Shown here: in pieces, positions 53,393-61,966 of the stretch
Layout of the letters: every line of letters begins with the position of its first letter
How positions within the stretch are numbered: position 1 is the first letter of the stretch
DNA from: Limnochorda pilosa
GTDB lineage: Bacteria; Bacillota; Limnochordia; Limnochordales; Limnochordaceae
DNA: 64,000 nt
NCBI RefSeq assembly: GCF_001544015.1
Contig: NZ_AP014924.1
Span: 3,410,001 to 3,474,000 of the forward strand
Direction of reading: 5' to 3'
Notes under the pieces: model-generated
The model's database searches: none
Told to the model about the DNA's origin: nothing
Seen by the model: the letters and a program-made list of their open reading frames with translations, nothing else
Made by a program: the position numbers and the translations under genes

Positions 53393-54580
53393 ATGGGAGC
53401 GGCAGGGAGCCCTGCATCCCGGTGGAGTGCGGAGGATCAGCGGTGGATGCGCCGCGCCCTGGCCCTGGCTCAGCGAGGCGTCGGACACACCCAACCCAAC
53501 CCGGCGGTGGGGAGCGTGGTGGTGCGCGAGGGGCGGGTGGTGGGCGAAGGCTACCACCATCGTGCGGGGGAACCTCACGCCGAGGTCCTGGCCCTGCGCG
53601 GGGCCGGGGACGCGGCTCGGGGAGCGACCCTCTACGTGACCCTCGAGCCGTGCAACCACTACGGCCGGACCCCTCCTTGCACCGAGGCGATCCTCGCGGC
53701 TGGGGTGCGGCGGGTGGTGGCCGCCACCGGAGACCCCAACCCGAAGGTGGCCGGCTCAGGTTTCGAACGGCTGCGGGCGGCCGGGGTCGAGGTGGAGGTG
53801 GGCCTTCTGGGCCGGGAGAGCGAGGCGCTCAACCCCTGGTACCCCACCTTCGTCCGCCAGGGGAGGCCGTGGGTCCACCTGAAGCTCGCCACCACTCTGG
53901 ACGGACGGCTGGCCACCCGCACGGGCGACGCCCGGTGGATCACGTCCGAGGCGGCCCGGCGCGAGGTGCACCATTTGCGGCACCGTTCGGGAGCGGTCGT
54001 GGTCGGCGCCGGCACGGTGCGGGCGGACAACCCCACCCTCACCGTCCGGGCCATCCGGCCGCCCGGGGGTGCTCACCAGCCCCTGCGCGTGGTGGTGAGC
54101 CGGCACCTGGAGCTTCCTCAGGAGGCCCGGATCTTCTCACCCGAGCTTGCCGGCCGGACCGTCGCCGTCACGGGGCCGGCGGCGCCCATCGATGCCGAAA
54201 TGCGGCTCCGGGAGCGGGGCGTCGAGGTGTGGCGCCTCCCCCTGGGGAGCGACGGCATCCTCGCAGGCGGTCTGGACCTGGCCGAGCTGCTCCGGCGCCT
54301 GGCCGGGGCCGGGGTCGCCTCGCTCCTGGTGGAGGGTGGGGGAACCTTGGCCGCCTCCTGGCTGGAGGGCGGCCGGGTGGACCGGGTGAGCTGGTACGTG
54401 GCGCCCACCTTCACCGGCGACGCCCGGGCAGTCCCTGCCCTGGCGGGCCGCGGCGTCGAGCGGCTGGCGGACGCGTGGCGGCTGCGGCCGGTCCGCGTGC
54501 GCCGGGTGGGACCCGATGTGGTGTTCGAGGGCGTTCCGGTGCGACGTTCCGCAACGGACGGAGCGCCCGCCGGATCGTGA
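53393..54580 (+). CDS. ribD: Bifunctional riboflavin deaminase/reductase RibD
   Basis: A 395-residue enzyme carrying out the second and third steps of riboflavin synthesis. The N-terminal deaminase has HAEVLAL and TLEPCNHYGRTPPC, the zinc-binding His/Cys set and catalytic Glu; the C-terminal NADPH-dependent reductase has KLATTLDGRLATRTGDARWI and LLVEGGGTLAASWLE. ATG 53393 follows GGAGG by 7 nt. First gene of the FMN-riboswitch operon. Confidence 0.96.
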   Translation: MGAAGSPASRWSAEDQRWMRRALALAQRGVGHTQPNPAVGSVVVREGRVVGEGYHHRAGEPHAEVLALRGAGDAARGATLYVTLEPCNHYGRTPPCTEAILAAGVRRVVAATGDPNPKVAGSGFERLRAAGVEVEVGLLGRESEALNPWYPTFVRQGRPWVHLKLATTLDGRLATRTGDARWITSEAARREVHHLRHRSGAVVVGAGTVRADNPTLTVRAIRPPGGAHQPLRVVVSRHLELPQEARIFSPELAGRTVAVTGPAAPIDAEMRLRERGVEVWRLPLGSDGILAGGLDLAELLRRLAGAGVASLLVEGGGTLAASWLEGGRVDRVSWYVAPTFTGDARAVPALAGRGVERLADAWRLRPVRVRRVGPDVVFEGVPVRRSATDGAPAGS

Positions 54581-54599
54581 GGGAGGGGGAAGGACGGTC

Positions 54600-55238
54600 G
54601 TGTTCACCGGAATCGTGGAGGAGATGGGGCGGGTCACGGGCCTGGAGCGCCGGGAAGGGCTCACCCGCCTGGAGGTGGCCGCCCGGCGGACCCGGGAGGA
54701 TCTGGAAGAGGGTTCGAGCATCAGCGTCAACGGTACGTGCCTGACGGTGGTGGCTCTGGGCGCGGGCTCGTTCACCGTGGAGTGCGCCCCCGAGACCCTG
54801 GCCCGGACCAACCTGGGCGCGCTGAAACCCGGGGATCCCGTCAACCTGGAGCGGGCCTTGCGCATGGGCGACCGCCTGGACGGGCACATGGTGCTGGGCC
54901 ACGTGGACGGCACCGCCCGGGTCGTGGAGGTGCACCCCGAGGGCGAGACCCACCGGATCTGGCTCCTGCCCGATCCCGAGTTGGCCCGTTACCTACCCTA
55001 CAAGGGCTCGGTCGCGCTGGACGGGGTGAGCATGACGGTGGCCGAACGCCGCCGGGTGGGCGATCAGGTTCAGGTCGCGGTCATGGTTATCCCCCACACC
55101 CACCAGGTGACCACACTGGGGCGGCTCCGTCCCGGCGATCGGGTGAACGTGGAGATCGACCCCCTGGCACGGTACCTGGAGAGCTTGCTGGAGAGCGGCC
55201 TTCCTTACGGCCGACCGGAGGAGGCACCGGCACCATGA
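54600..55238 (+). CDS. ribE: Riboflavin synthase, alpha subunit
   Basis: A 212-residue protein made of two lumazine-binding repeats: FTGIVEEMG with [11 protein letters not shown], then [12 protein letters not shown] with [10 protein letters not shown]. It dismutates two 6,7-dimethyl-8-ribityllumazine molecules. GTG 54600 behind GGGAGGGGGA; its stop overlaps the ribBA start (ATGA). Confidence 0.95.
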   Translation: MFTGIVEEMGRVTGLERREGLTRLEVAARRTREDLEEGSSISVNGTCLTVVALGAGSFTVECAPETLARTNLGALKPGDPVNLERALRMGDRLDGHMVLGHVDGTARVVEVHPEGETHRIWLLPDPELARYLPYKGSVALDGVSMTVAERRRVGDQVQVAVMVIPHTHQVTTLGRLRPGDRVNVEIDPLARYLESLLESGLPYGRPEEAPAP

Positions 55239-56473
55239 GCTCCGACGCCGCCTTTGCCCGGATGGAGCAGGCCCTTGAGGCCATCCGCGCCGGGAAGATG
55301 GTGATCGTGGTCGACGACGAGGACCGGGAGAACGAGGGCGACCTGCTCATGGCCGCCGAGAAGGTGACCCCGGAGGCCATCAACTTCATGACCCGCTACG
55401 GGCGGGGGCTGGTCTGTGTGCCGCTCACGTCCGCCCGGGCCGACGAGCTTCGCCTGCCCCTCATGGTGGAGACTGACCCCGAATCCATGCGCACGGCGTT
55501 CACCGTCTCGGTGGACGCCCGCGGCGTCCGCACGGGGATTTCGGCCGAAGAGCGGGCGCGCACCGTTCGGGCCCTGGTAGACCCCGGCAGCCGCCCCGAG
55601 GATCTAACCCGGCCCGGCCACATCTTCCCGCTGAGGGCCAAGGAGGGCGGCGTCCTCAGACGGGCAGGCCACACGGAAGCCGCGGTGGACCTGGCCCGCC
55701 TCGCAGGCCTGCAGCCTGCCGGACTCATCTGCGAGATCATGAACCCCGACGGCACCATGGCCCGCATGCCGCAGCTCGAAGCCTTCGCCCGCGAGCACGG
55801 ACTCGTGCTGCTCACCGTCCAGGAGCTGATCCGCTACCGCCTGAGCCGCGAGAAGCTGGTGCGGGCCGTGGCCGAGACGACCCTGCCCACGCGCTTCGGC
55901 ACCTTCCGCATGATCGGATACGACTCGATGGTCGATCGCGAGCCCCACGTGGCCCTGGTTCAGGGCGAGGTGGCCGGCCAGGAGGACGTGCTGGTGCGGG
56001 TCCACTCCGAATGCCTCACGGGCGACGTCTTCGGCAGCTACCGGTGCGACTGTGGGCCCCAACTCGAGGCCGCGCTGCGGCGCATCGAGGCCGAGGGGCG
56101 CGGCGTGCTGGTCTACATGCGTCAAGAGGGCCGGGGCATCGGCCTCCTGAACAAGATCCGGGCCTACGCCCTGCAGGAGGAGGATGGCCTCGACACGGTG
56201 GAGGCCAACCTCTCCCTGGGGTTTCCCGCCGATCTTCGGGATTACGGCATCGGGGCCCAGATCCTGGCAGACCTGGGGCTTTCGTCCATCCGGCTTCTCA
56301 CCAACAACCCGCGCAAGATCGTCGGGCTCGAGGGGTACGGGCTGCGGGTCGTGGAGCGGGTGCCCCTCGAGATCCCCCCCAACCCCCTGAACCACCGGTA
56401 CCTGGAGACCAAGCGCACCAAGCTCGGCCACCTGCTGAGCGAAGAGGTCAACGGAAGGGTGACGTTGCCGTGA
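55235..56473 (+). CDS. ribBA: Bifunctional DHBP synthase / GTP cyclohydrolase II
   Basis: A 412-residue fusion. The N-terminal DHBP synthase half has [19 protein letters not shown] and [17 protein letters not shown]; the C-terminal GTP cyclohydrolase II half has the zinc cysteines in [20 protein letters not shown] and [20 protein letters not shown]. It supplies both precursors of the lumazine. Overlaps ribE and ribH by 4 nt each. Confidence 0.97.
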   Translation: MSSDAAFARMEQALEAIRAGKMVIVVDDEDRENEGDLLMAAEKVTPEAINFMTRYGRGLVCVPLTSARADELRLPLMVETDPESMRTAFTVSVDARGVRTGISAEERARTVRALVDPGSRPEDLTRPGHIFPLRAKEGGVLRRAGHTEAAVDLARLAGLQPAGLICEIMNPDGTMARMPQLEAFAREHGLVLLTVQELIRYRLSREKLVRAVAETTLPTRFGTFRMIGYDSMVDREPHVALVQGEVAGQEDVLVRVHSECLTGDVFGSYRCDCGPQLEAALRRIEAEGRGVLVYMRQEGRGIGLLNKIRAYALQEEDGLDTVEANLSLGFPADLRDYGIGAQILADLGLSSIRLLTNNPRKIVGLEGYGLRVVERVPLEIPPNPLNHRYLETKRTKLGHLLSEEVNGRVTLP

Positions 56474-56952
56474 GCGTCTTGGACGTGGAGGGCTCGCTGG
56501 AGGGGCGCGGGGTACGGGTCGGGGTGGTGGTCGCCCGCTTCAACAGCCTGGTCACCGATCGCCTGCTGGAGGGTGCCCTGGGCGCGCTGCGGCGCATGGG
56601 TGTGCCCGATGAAGCCCAGTGGGTCGCCCGGGTGCCCGGTTCCTTCGAGATCCCGGCGGCAGCCCGGGCTCTGGCGCTCTCGGGCCGGGTGGACGCGATC
56701 GCCTGCCTGGGGGCGGTGGTCCGGGGTGAGACCGCCCACTTCGAGCACGTGGCCCGCGAGGCGGTGCGGGGGGTCCAGGATGTGGCCCTGAGCACGGGCG
56801 TTCCGTGCACCCTGGGCATCCTCACCACCGAGAGCCTCGAGCAGGCCCTGGACCGGGCCGGGGGTAAGGCAGGGAACAAAGGCGCGGAGGCAGCCCAGGC
56901 TGCGGTGGAAATGGCCACCCTCCTCCGCCGGCTGAAGGGACCGGGTGCCTAG
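56470..56952 (+). CDS. ribH: 6,7-dimethyl-8-ribityllumazine synthase
   Basis: A 160-residue RibH from GTG 56470 (GTGA overlap with ribBA). [56 protein letters not shown] (catalytic His in the conserved region) and [23 protein letters not shown] are family marks. Last gene of the rib operon, convergent with ispDF 37 nt away. Confidence 0.96.
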   Translation: MSVLDVEGSLEGRGVRVGVVVARFNSLVTDRLLEGALGALRRMGVPDEAQWVARVPGSFEIPAAARALALSGRVDAIACLGAVVRGETAHFEHVAREAVRGVQDVALSTGVPCTLGILTTESLEQALDRAGGKAGNKGAEAAQAAVEMATLLRRLKGPGA

Positions 56953-56989
56953 GGACGGGGCTGGCACGAACCGGCCGGTGCCGCTTCGG

Positions 56990-58222
56990 TCAGGCCCGGA
57001 CGCAGGTAACCACGCAGAAGGCGGCGATCCCCTCGGCCCTCCCCAGCGCGCCGAGGCCCTCGGGCCGGGTGGCCTTCACGTTCACGGCCGCGCCTTCCCC
57101 GCCCATCGCCTCCCGGAGGTTCCGGCCCATCTGCGCGAGGTGCGGTGCCAGCTTGGGCGCCTCGGCCAGCAGGGTGGCGTCCACCGACAGCGCCCGGAAC
57201 CCGGCCGCGGCCACCTCCTCCGCCACCCGCCGCAGGAGCAGGAGGCTGTCGGCGTTCTCGTAGGCGGGATCGTCGTCGGGGAACCGGCCGCCCAGGTCGC
57301 CCATTCCCGCCGCGCCCAGGAGCGCGTCGGCCACCGCGTGGGCCAGGGCGTCGCCGTCGGAGTGCCCGACCAGCCCCATCTCCCAGGGGATGGTCACCCC
57401 GCCCAGCACCAGGCGACGCCCGGGGCCGAACCGGTGGAGGTCAAGGCCCAGGCCGGTCCGAATCCCGGCGGCGGGCACGATGCCGCTCTCGGGCACGAGG
57501 GTACCTCCGGGCCGCAGCCATCGCCCCGCAGCATCCAGATCCTCAGGCGTGGTGATCTTGACGTTCCTCGGGCTGCCCGGCACCGCCCGCACCGGGTGAC
57601 CGAGCCGTTCCACCAGGGCAGCATCGTCGGTGGCCACGACCCCCGCGCGCTCCGCCGCCTGGTGCGCCTCGGCCAGGAGGGTCCGGCGGAAGGCCTGGGG
57701 GGTCTGGATGGTCCACAGGCCCTCCCGTTCCACGGTACCCTCCACCAGCCCGCTGGCTCCCACCCGCTTCACCGTCTCGTGCACGGGCAACGCGCACACG
57801 GCCGCCCCGTCGCGCAGGGCGGCGGCCAGGACCCGATCCACCAGCGTCGGGTCCACCAGCGGCCGGGCGCCGTCGTGCACCACCACCCACTCGACCTCGC
57901 CGGGCAGGGCCTCCATCAGCCGCCACACCGATGCCTGGCGGGTGGCACCGCCCGCCAGCACCCGCACGTTCCTCAGGCCCCAGCGTTCCACCTCGGCGCG
58001 CACCTGGGCCTCCCAAGCGGGAGCGGCCGCCACCCAGGCGCCCTCCACCGCATGGGAGGCCAGGAGTCCCTCGAGGGTCCACCGCAGGATCGGCCGGCCA
58101 TCCAGCTCCAGGAAGAGCTTTCCGGCCAGGGGGGGCCTGTCGCGTTCTCCCTCCAGCAAGCGCAGGGCCCTGGCCATGCGCTCCCCCTGTCCCGCCGCCG
58201 GGACCAGCGCCGCCACCTTCAT
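56990..58222 (-). CDS. ispDF: Bifunctional IspD-IspF fusion (MEP isoprenoid pathway)
   Basis: A 410-residue fusion of two MEP enzymes. The N-terminal cytidylyltransferase IspD (1-240) has LVPAAGQGERMA, VVHDGARPLVD and TPQAFRRTLL; the C-terminal IspF (about 250-410) has GLGLDLHRF with metal Asp and His, GHSDGDALAHAVADALLGAA and VNVKATRPEGLGALGR. IspE, which acts between them, is not in the window. In Bacillus ispD and ispF are neighbouring separate genes at this place. Confidence 0.96.
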   Translation of the reverse strand: MKVAALVPAAGQGERMARALRLLEGERDRPPLAGKLFLELDGRPILRWTLEGLLASHAVEGAWVAAAPAWEAQVRAEVERWGLRNVRVLAGGATRQASVWRLMEALPGEVEWVVVHDGARPLVDPTLVDRVLAAALRDGAAVCALPVHETVKRVGASGLVEGTVEREGLWTIQTPQAFRRTLLAEAHQAAERAGVVATDDAALVERLGHPVRAVPGSPRNVKITTPEDLDAAGRWLRPGGTLVPESGIVPAAGIRTGLGLDLHRFGPGRRLVLGGVTIPWEMGLVGHSDGDALAHAVADALLGAAGMGDLGGRFPDDDPAYENADSLLLLRRVAEEVAAAGFRALSVDATLLAEAPKLAPHLAQMGRNLREAMGGEGAAVNVKATRPEGLGALGRAEGIAAFCVVTCVRA

Positions 58223-58235
58223 GCCGATACCCCGC

Positions 58236-59321
58236 TCAGAGCGCCCTTTCGAGCGGCTTGGGGCGGGCGAAGATCATCCGTCCCGCAGAGGTCTGGAGGA
58301 CGCTGGTGACCAGCACCTCGATGGACTGGCCGATGTGCTTCCGGCCCCCGTCGACGACGATCATGGTGCCGTCGTCCAGGTAGCCCACGCCCTGGCCCTG
58401 CTCCTTCCCGTCGCGGATCAGGTGGACCAGCATCTCCTCGCCGGGGAGCACCACGGGCTTGAGGGCGTTGGCCAGGTCGTTGACGTTCAGAACCCCCACG
58501 CCCTGCAGCTCCGCAACCTTGTTGAGGTTGAAGTCGTTGGTCACGATCTTGGCCTGGAGGAGCTTGGCCAGCCGAACGAGCTTGGAGTCCACCTCGCCCA
58601 GGTCGTCGAAGTCGCGCTCGATGACCTCGATCATGGTGGGAGCCTGCTCCTGCAGCCGCTTCAACACCTCGAGACCCCGCCGGCCCCGGTTGCGCTTGAG
58701 CACGTCCGAGCTGTCCGCGATGTGCTGGAGCTCCTCCAGCACGAAGCGGGGCACCAGGAGCGGGCCTTCCAGGAACCCCGTGCTGCACACGTCGGCGATG
58801 CGGCCGTCGATGATGACGCTGGTGTCCAGGAGCTTCTTCCGCCCGCCCCGGTCGCGCCCGGGCCGCACCCGCTCCGCCCCCTGGGGCATGCGAAGCAGGT
58901 GAGGCAGCTCCTCCCGCTTCTTGACGCCCACCATCAGCCCCGTGTACCCTGCCACCACCGTGATCGCCAGCGGCAGATAGGGGCCAACCACCGGAATCTC
59001 CCGGGGAAGCGGCAGGGTAATGAGAACAGCAAGGATGAGTCCGGACATCAACCCCACCGCGCCCGCCAGGAGATCCGCCGTCGGGATCCGCTGGACCGAG
59101 CTGGAGAGCCACCGCGTCCCCGCGCGCACCCCCACCACGATCAGTGGACCGATCCAGAACCCCACCGCTCCCAGGAGGAGCGCTCCGACCAGGAGAACCT
59201 GCCATGCCCTCAGAAAGCCGCCCACCAGGATCCCGTGATCGATGAGCCCCTGGCCGAGCTGGTAGCCTGCGACAAGCCCTGCCACGGCCAGGAGGATCCG
59301 GACGACCCTTTCAGCCGACAC
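58236..59321 (-). CDS. PIN/TRAM domain membrane protein (YacL-like)
   Basis: A 361-residue protein: four predicted transmembrane segments in the first ~145 residues, then a PIN nuclease-type domain (LLDTSVIIDGRIADV with acidic residues, EVDSKLVRLAKLL, IVTNDFNLNKVAELQGV) and a C-terminal TRAM domain (GKEQGQGVGYLDDGTMIVVD). Function is not settled; it is conserved next to disA/carD in Firmicutes. GTG start; 13 nt before ispDF. Confidence 0.92.
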   Translation of the reverse strand: MSAERVVRILLAVAGLVAGYQLGQGLIDHGILVGGFLRAWQVLLVGALLLGAVGFWIGPLIVVGVRAGTRWLSSSVQRIPTADLLAGAVGLMSGLILAVLITLPLPREIPVVGPYLPLAITVVAGYTGLMVGVKKREELPHLLRMPQGAERVRPGRDRGGRKKLLDTSVIIDGRIADVCSTGFLEGPLLVPRFVLEELQHIADSSDVLKRNRGRRGLEVLKRLQEQAPTMIEVIERDFDDLGEVDSKLVRLAKLLQAKIVTNDFNLNKVAELQGVGVLNVNDLANALKPVVLPGEEMLVHLIRDGKEQGQGVGYLDDGTMIVVDGGRKHIGQSIEVLVTSVLQTSAGRMIFARPKPLERAL

Positions 59322-59460
59322 AGCCTCCCACCCCCTTCTTCGAGTGCGCGACCGATCGTAGGGTGTGCACTCCTTGGAATTCTATCCAGCCCGTCCCCGG
59401 ATCCGATGCTGATGAGGCCCCAGCGGGCCAGAAACCGCGTGCGGACATTCAGGCGGCCTT

Positions 59461-59946
59461 TCAGGCGAAGAGCTCGGCCAGGCGATGCTCCACCTGGTCG
59501 GGACTGACCTCCTGGGCCAAGACCAGCTCGCTGACAAGGATCTGCCGGGCGGTCTCCAGCATCTTGCGCTCGCCCGTGGAGAGGCCCTTCTCGCGATCCC
59601 GGATGGCCAGGTTGCGGACCACCTCGGCCACTTCAAAGATGTCGCCCGACTTGATCTTCTCCATGTTGGCCCGAAAACGCCGGTTCCAGTTGGTGGACAT
59701 GCGCGTCTCCTCGCCCTGGAGGATGTCGAAGACCTTGCGGATGCCCGCCTCATCGATGACCTCGCGAAGGCCCACGTCCTCCGCGCTGGAGATGGGGATC
59801 ATGACCTTCATCTCGCCGATCGGCATGCGCATGACGTAGTACTGCTTCCGGTCCCCCAGGACCTCCCGCTCTTCGATGGCCTCGATGACCCCGGCTCCGT
59901 GCATGGGGTAGACCACCTTGTCGCCGATCCCAAAAAGCTGCGCCAA
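59461..59946 (-). CDS. carD: CarD family transcriptional regulator
   Basis: A 161-residue CarD/CdnL-type protein. The N-terminal RNA-polymerase-binding Tudor-like domain is GDKVVYPMHGAGVIEAIEER; the C-terminal helical DNA-binding part includes NWNRRFRANMEKIKSGDIFE and LSTGERKMLETARQIL. It stabilises open complexes. TTG 59946 gives the family length; a GTG seven codons upstream is in frame. The family often sits beside yacL/ispD. Driven by a near-consensus promoter. Confidence 0.93.
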   Translation of the reverse strand: MAQLFGIGDKVVYPMHGAGVIEAIEEREVLGDRKQYYVMRMPIGEMKVMIPISSAEDVGLREVIDEAGIRKVFDILQGEETRMSTNWNRRFRANMEKIKSGDIFEVAEVVRNLAIRDREKGLSTGERKMLETARQILVSELVLAQEVSPDQVEHRLAELFA

Positions 59947-59988
59947 CGCGCCTCCATCTCCTCGCACGCGAAAAACCCCGCACCGGTC

Positions 59989-60017
59989 ATTCTACCCCCG
60001 CTGGCGCGGGGTGTCAA
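59989..60017 (-). promoter_or_regulatory. Sigma-A promoter of carD
   Basis: Minus strand TTGACA (60012-60017), 17-nt spacer, TAGAAT (59989-59994), 42 nt upstream of the TTG start. Divergent from the promoter at 60104. Confidence 0.87.
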
Positions 60018-60103
60018 TTTGACCGCCCGTCGCTTCCCGTCACGATGGGCTTTTGCGCCGGCGCGCACGGCGCCGCGCGGGCTCGAGCGGCATCAAGCCT
60101 TGC

Positions 60104-60133
60104 TTGACACGCTCCCCGGCAGGTTCCTATAAT
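60104..60133 (+). promoter_or_regulatory. Sigma-A promoter of the small conserved gene
   Basis: TTGACA (60104-60109), 18-nt spacer, perfect TATAAT (60128-60133), 36 nt upstream of the GTG start. Its -35 lies 86 nt from the -35 of the carD promoter. Confidence 0.87.
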
Positions 60134-60169
60134 GAGGCCGTACCTCCAAGCCCCGAGGAGCGTGATTCC

Positions 60170-60607
60170 GTGGCCACTTCCCCCACCGGCCGGGCCCCCG
60201 GCGAAGCCCCGTCACGTTCCGTGGACCTGGCGCTCTTCCAGCGCTCGGTCGACCAGCAGCTCATCCGCCACCGGAGCGTGCTGGATCTCTTCACCAAGCT
60301 GCAGGAGTCGCAGGCCAGGCTCCAGAGGGCGGTGGCCAAGGCCGCCACCCAGTGCGGGTGTATCGAGGTGAACGCCCACAAACAGGCTTTCCCGTCCGAC
60401 GGAACACTCCAGGACGCCGCCCGTTTGGTGGAGACCCATGTGACGGGCACGCTCTGCGAGCACTGCCGGGAGACGGTGGAGACGGAGATGGGCCAGCACG
60501 CCTTCTACCTCGCGGGTCTGGCCCAGGTGCTGGGCTTGGAGTTGGAGGCGGTCTTCCAGCAGGAGCAGCGCCGCATGGATCTCCTGGGTCCCTACGGCCT
60601 CCGTTAG
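60170..60607 (+). CDS. Conserved small protein of unknown function
   Basis: A 145-residue protein from GTG 60170 (GAGGAG 9 nt upstream). It resembles a conserved ~140-residue clostridial protein: RHRSVLDLFTKLQESQARLQ, RAVAKAATQCGCIEVNAHKQ and TLCEHCRETVETEMGQHAFY. A CGC and a CEHC cysteine pattern could bind a metal. Function not known. It is a monocistronic plus-strand gene inside the minus-strand disA-carD region and ends at a terminator converging with disA. Confidence 0.85.
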   Translation: MATSPTGRAPGEAPSRSVDLALFQRSVDQQLIRHRSVLDLFTKLQESQARLQRAVAKAATQCGCIEVNAHKQAFPSDGTLQDAARLVETHVTGTLCEHCRETVETEMGQHAFYLAGLAQVLGLELEAVFQQEQRRMDLLGPYGLR

Positions 60608-60623
60608 GGCAGCCGGGGAGCCC

Positions 60624-60650
60624 CGCCCGTCCCGCGGGCGTCTGCTTTTC
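60624..60650 (+). terminator. Terminator after the small conserved gene
   Basis: CGCCCG (60624-60629) pairs with CGGGCG (60635-60640), optionally extended by GCAG/CTGC outer pairs, followed by TTTTC. Lies between the converging 60170 gene and disA. Confidence 0.6.
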
Positions 60651-60668
60651 TCATCGCCTCTCCGTGGT

Positions 60669-61760
60669 CTACAGATGCCGGTCGAGGAGGACCTGCTCCC
60701 GCAGGCGATTCAGGCCCTGCTTGATGGCTCGCGCCCGCACCTCGCCGATGCCCTCCACGTCGTCCAGCTCCTCGATGGAGGCGTTGAGGATCGCGGGCAG
60801 GTGGTGGAAGACGCTGACCAGGTTTTCGATGACCGGCATGGGCACCCGGGGGATCTTCCGGACCACCCGGTACCCCCGCGGCGTCACCGAGAGGTCCAGG
60901 GAGGCCGTGCCCGTCCCACCGTACCCCAGGAGGCGGGCCATGAGGCCGTGATCCAGGAGCTCGTCGGCATCCAGGTTCATCAAGGCCTCCCACACCTTCC
61001 CGGCGTCTTCGGGGTCGCCTGTCTTCACCAGGTAGTCCCGGACGATCATGGGCCCTTCGTCCTTCGCGTCCACCATCAGCTCCTCGAGCTGCATCCGCAC
61101 CAGCCGGCCCTCGTCGCCCAGCTCGGCCACGTGCCGCTCGATCTCACCGCCGATGCGGGCCACCATCTGCGCCCTCTGGATGCAGGTGGTGACGTCGAAG
61201 AGGGTAGCCAGGTCCTCGAACTCCACGGCGCTCAGGTTGTTGAGGGCCTGGTCGAGCACCGCCCGGTACTTGTCCAGGGTGGAGAGCGCCTGGTTGGCCT
61301 TGGCCAGCAGCACACCGATGTCCTGGACCACGTACTTGAGGTCGCCCCGGTAGAGGGTGATCACGTTCCGGCGCTGGGAGATGGCGATCACCAGCGTCCC
61401 CGTCTGGCGTGCCACCCGCTCCGCCGTCCGGTGGCGGGTCCCGGTCTCCAGGGAGGGGATCATGGGATCCGGAACCAGCTGGGTGTTTGCGTAGAGGATC
61501 CGCTGGGCGTCGCTCGAGAGCACGATCGCTCCGTCCATCTTGGCCAGCTCGTAGAGGGCCGAGGGGTGCATGACCGCGTCGATGCGAAAGCCGCCGTTCA
61601 CCAGCGAGAGAACCTCCTGGCTGTCGCCCACGACCAGCAGGGCCCCCGTGCGGGCCCGCAGGATGTGCTCCAGGGCCTCGTGGAGCTCGGTGCCCGGAGC
61701 GACCATGCGCAGGACCTGAAGAAGCGGATCCTCCCCGCGGGCCTTTCCGTCGGCGGCCAA
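60669..61760 (-). CDS. disA: DNA integrity scanning protein DisA (diadenylate cyclase)
   Basis: A 363-residue c-di-AMP synthase. The DAC domain has YELAKMDGAIVLSSD (DGA motif) and GTRHRTAERVARQTG (RHR motif), both needed for condensation of two ATP; a helical linker and a helix-hairpin-helix DNA-binding domain (DDVEGIGEVRARAIKQGL) follow. I start at TTG 61760 (GGGGGG six nt upstream); a GTG at 61778 would leave almost no leader after the likely -10. radA, normally between clpC and disA, is absent. Confidence 0.95.
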   Translation of the reverse strand: MAADGKARGEDPLLQVLRMVAPGTELHEALEHILRARTGALLVVGDSQEVLSLVNGGFRIDAVMHPSALYELAKMDGAIVLSSDAQRILYANTQLVPDPMIPSLETGTRHRTAERVARQTGTLVIAISQRRNVITLYRGDLKYVVQDIGVLLAKANQALSTLDKYRAVLDQALNNLSAVEFEDLATLFDVTTCIQRAQMVARIGGEIERHVAELGDEGRLVRMQLEELMVDAKDEGPMIVRDYLVKTGDPEDAGKVWEALMNLDADELLDHGLMARLLGYGGTGTASLDLSVTPRGYRVVRKIPRVPMPVIENLVSVFHHLPAILNASIEELDDVEGIGEVRARAIKQGLNRLREQVLLDRHL

Positions 61761-61789
61761 GCGACTCCCCCCGTTCACACCTGTTTCGG

Positions 61790-61795
61790 ATTATA
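61790..61795 (-). promoter_or_regulatory. -10 element of a disA promoter
   Basis: Perfect TATAAT on the minus strand 30 nt before the TTG start. No convincing -35 at 17-18 nt, so the promoter is either activator-dependent or recognised otherwise. Confidence 0.5.
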
Positions 61796-61911
61796 CCATC
61801 CCCCGGGAGCACCGGCCAGACTTTCGCTCATCCTCAAGGCGGGTGCCGCCGCGGGTGAAGCCGGAGGACGGCGGCTGGCTCCCGCAACGGCCCTCCCGGC
61901 CCCCGCCCGCT

Positions 61912-61953
61912 CGCGACGGACCCGGCGCCCTTCCGAGCGCCGGGCCCGTCGCG
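61912..61953 (-). terminator. Large hairpin after clpC
   Basis: About 17 base pairs (CGCGACGGGCCCGGCGC with GCGCCGGGTCCGTCGCG, one G-U) around TCGGAAGG, 14 nt after the clpC stop. No U-tail follows, so it may act in 3'-end stabilisation or with a termination factor. Confidence 0.5.
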
Positions 61954-61966
61954 GTCGACCCGTGGG

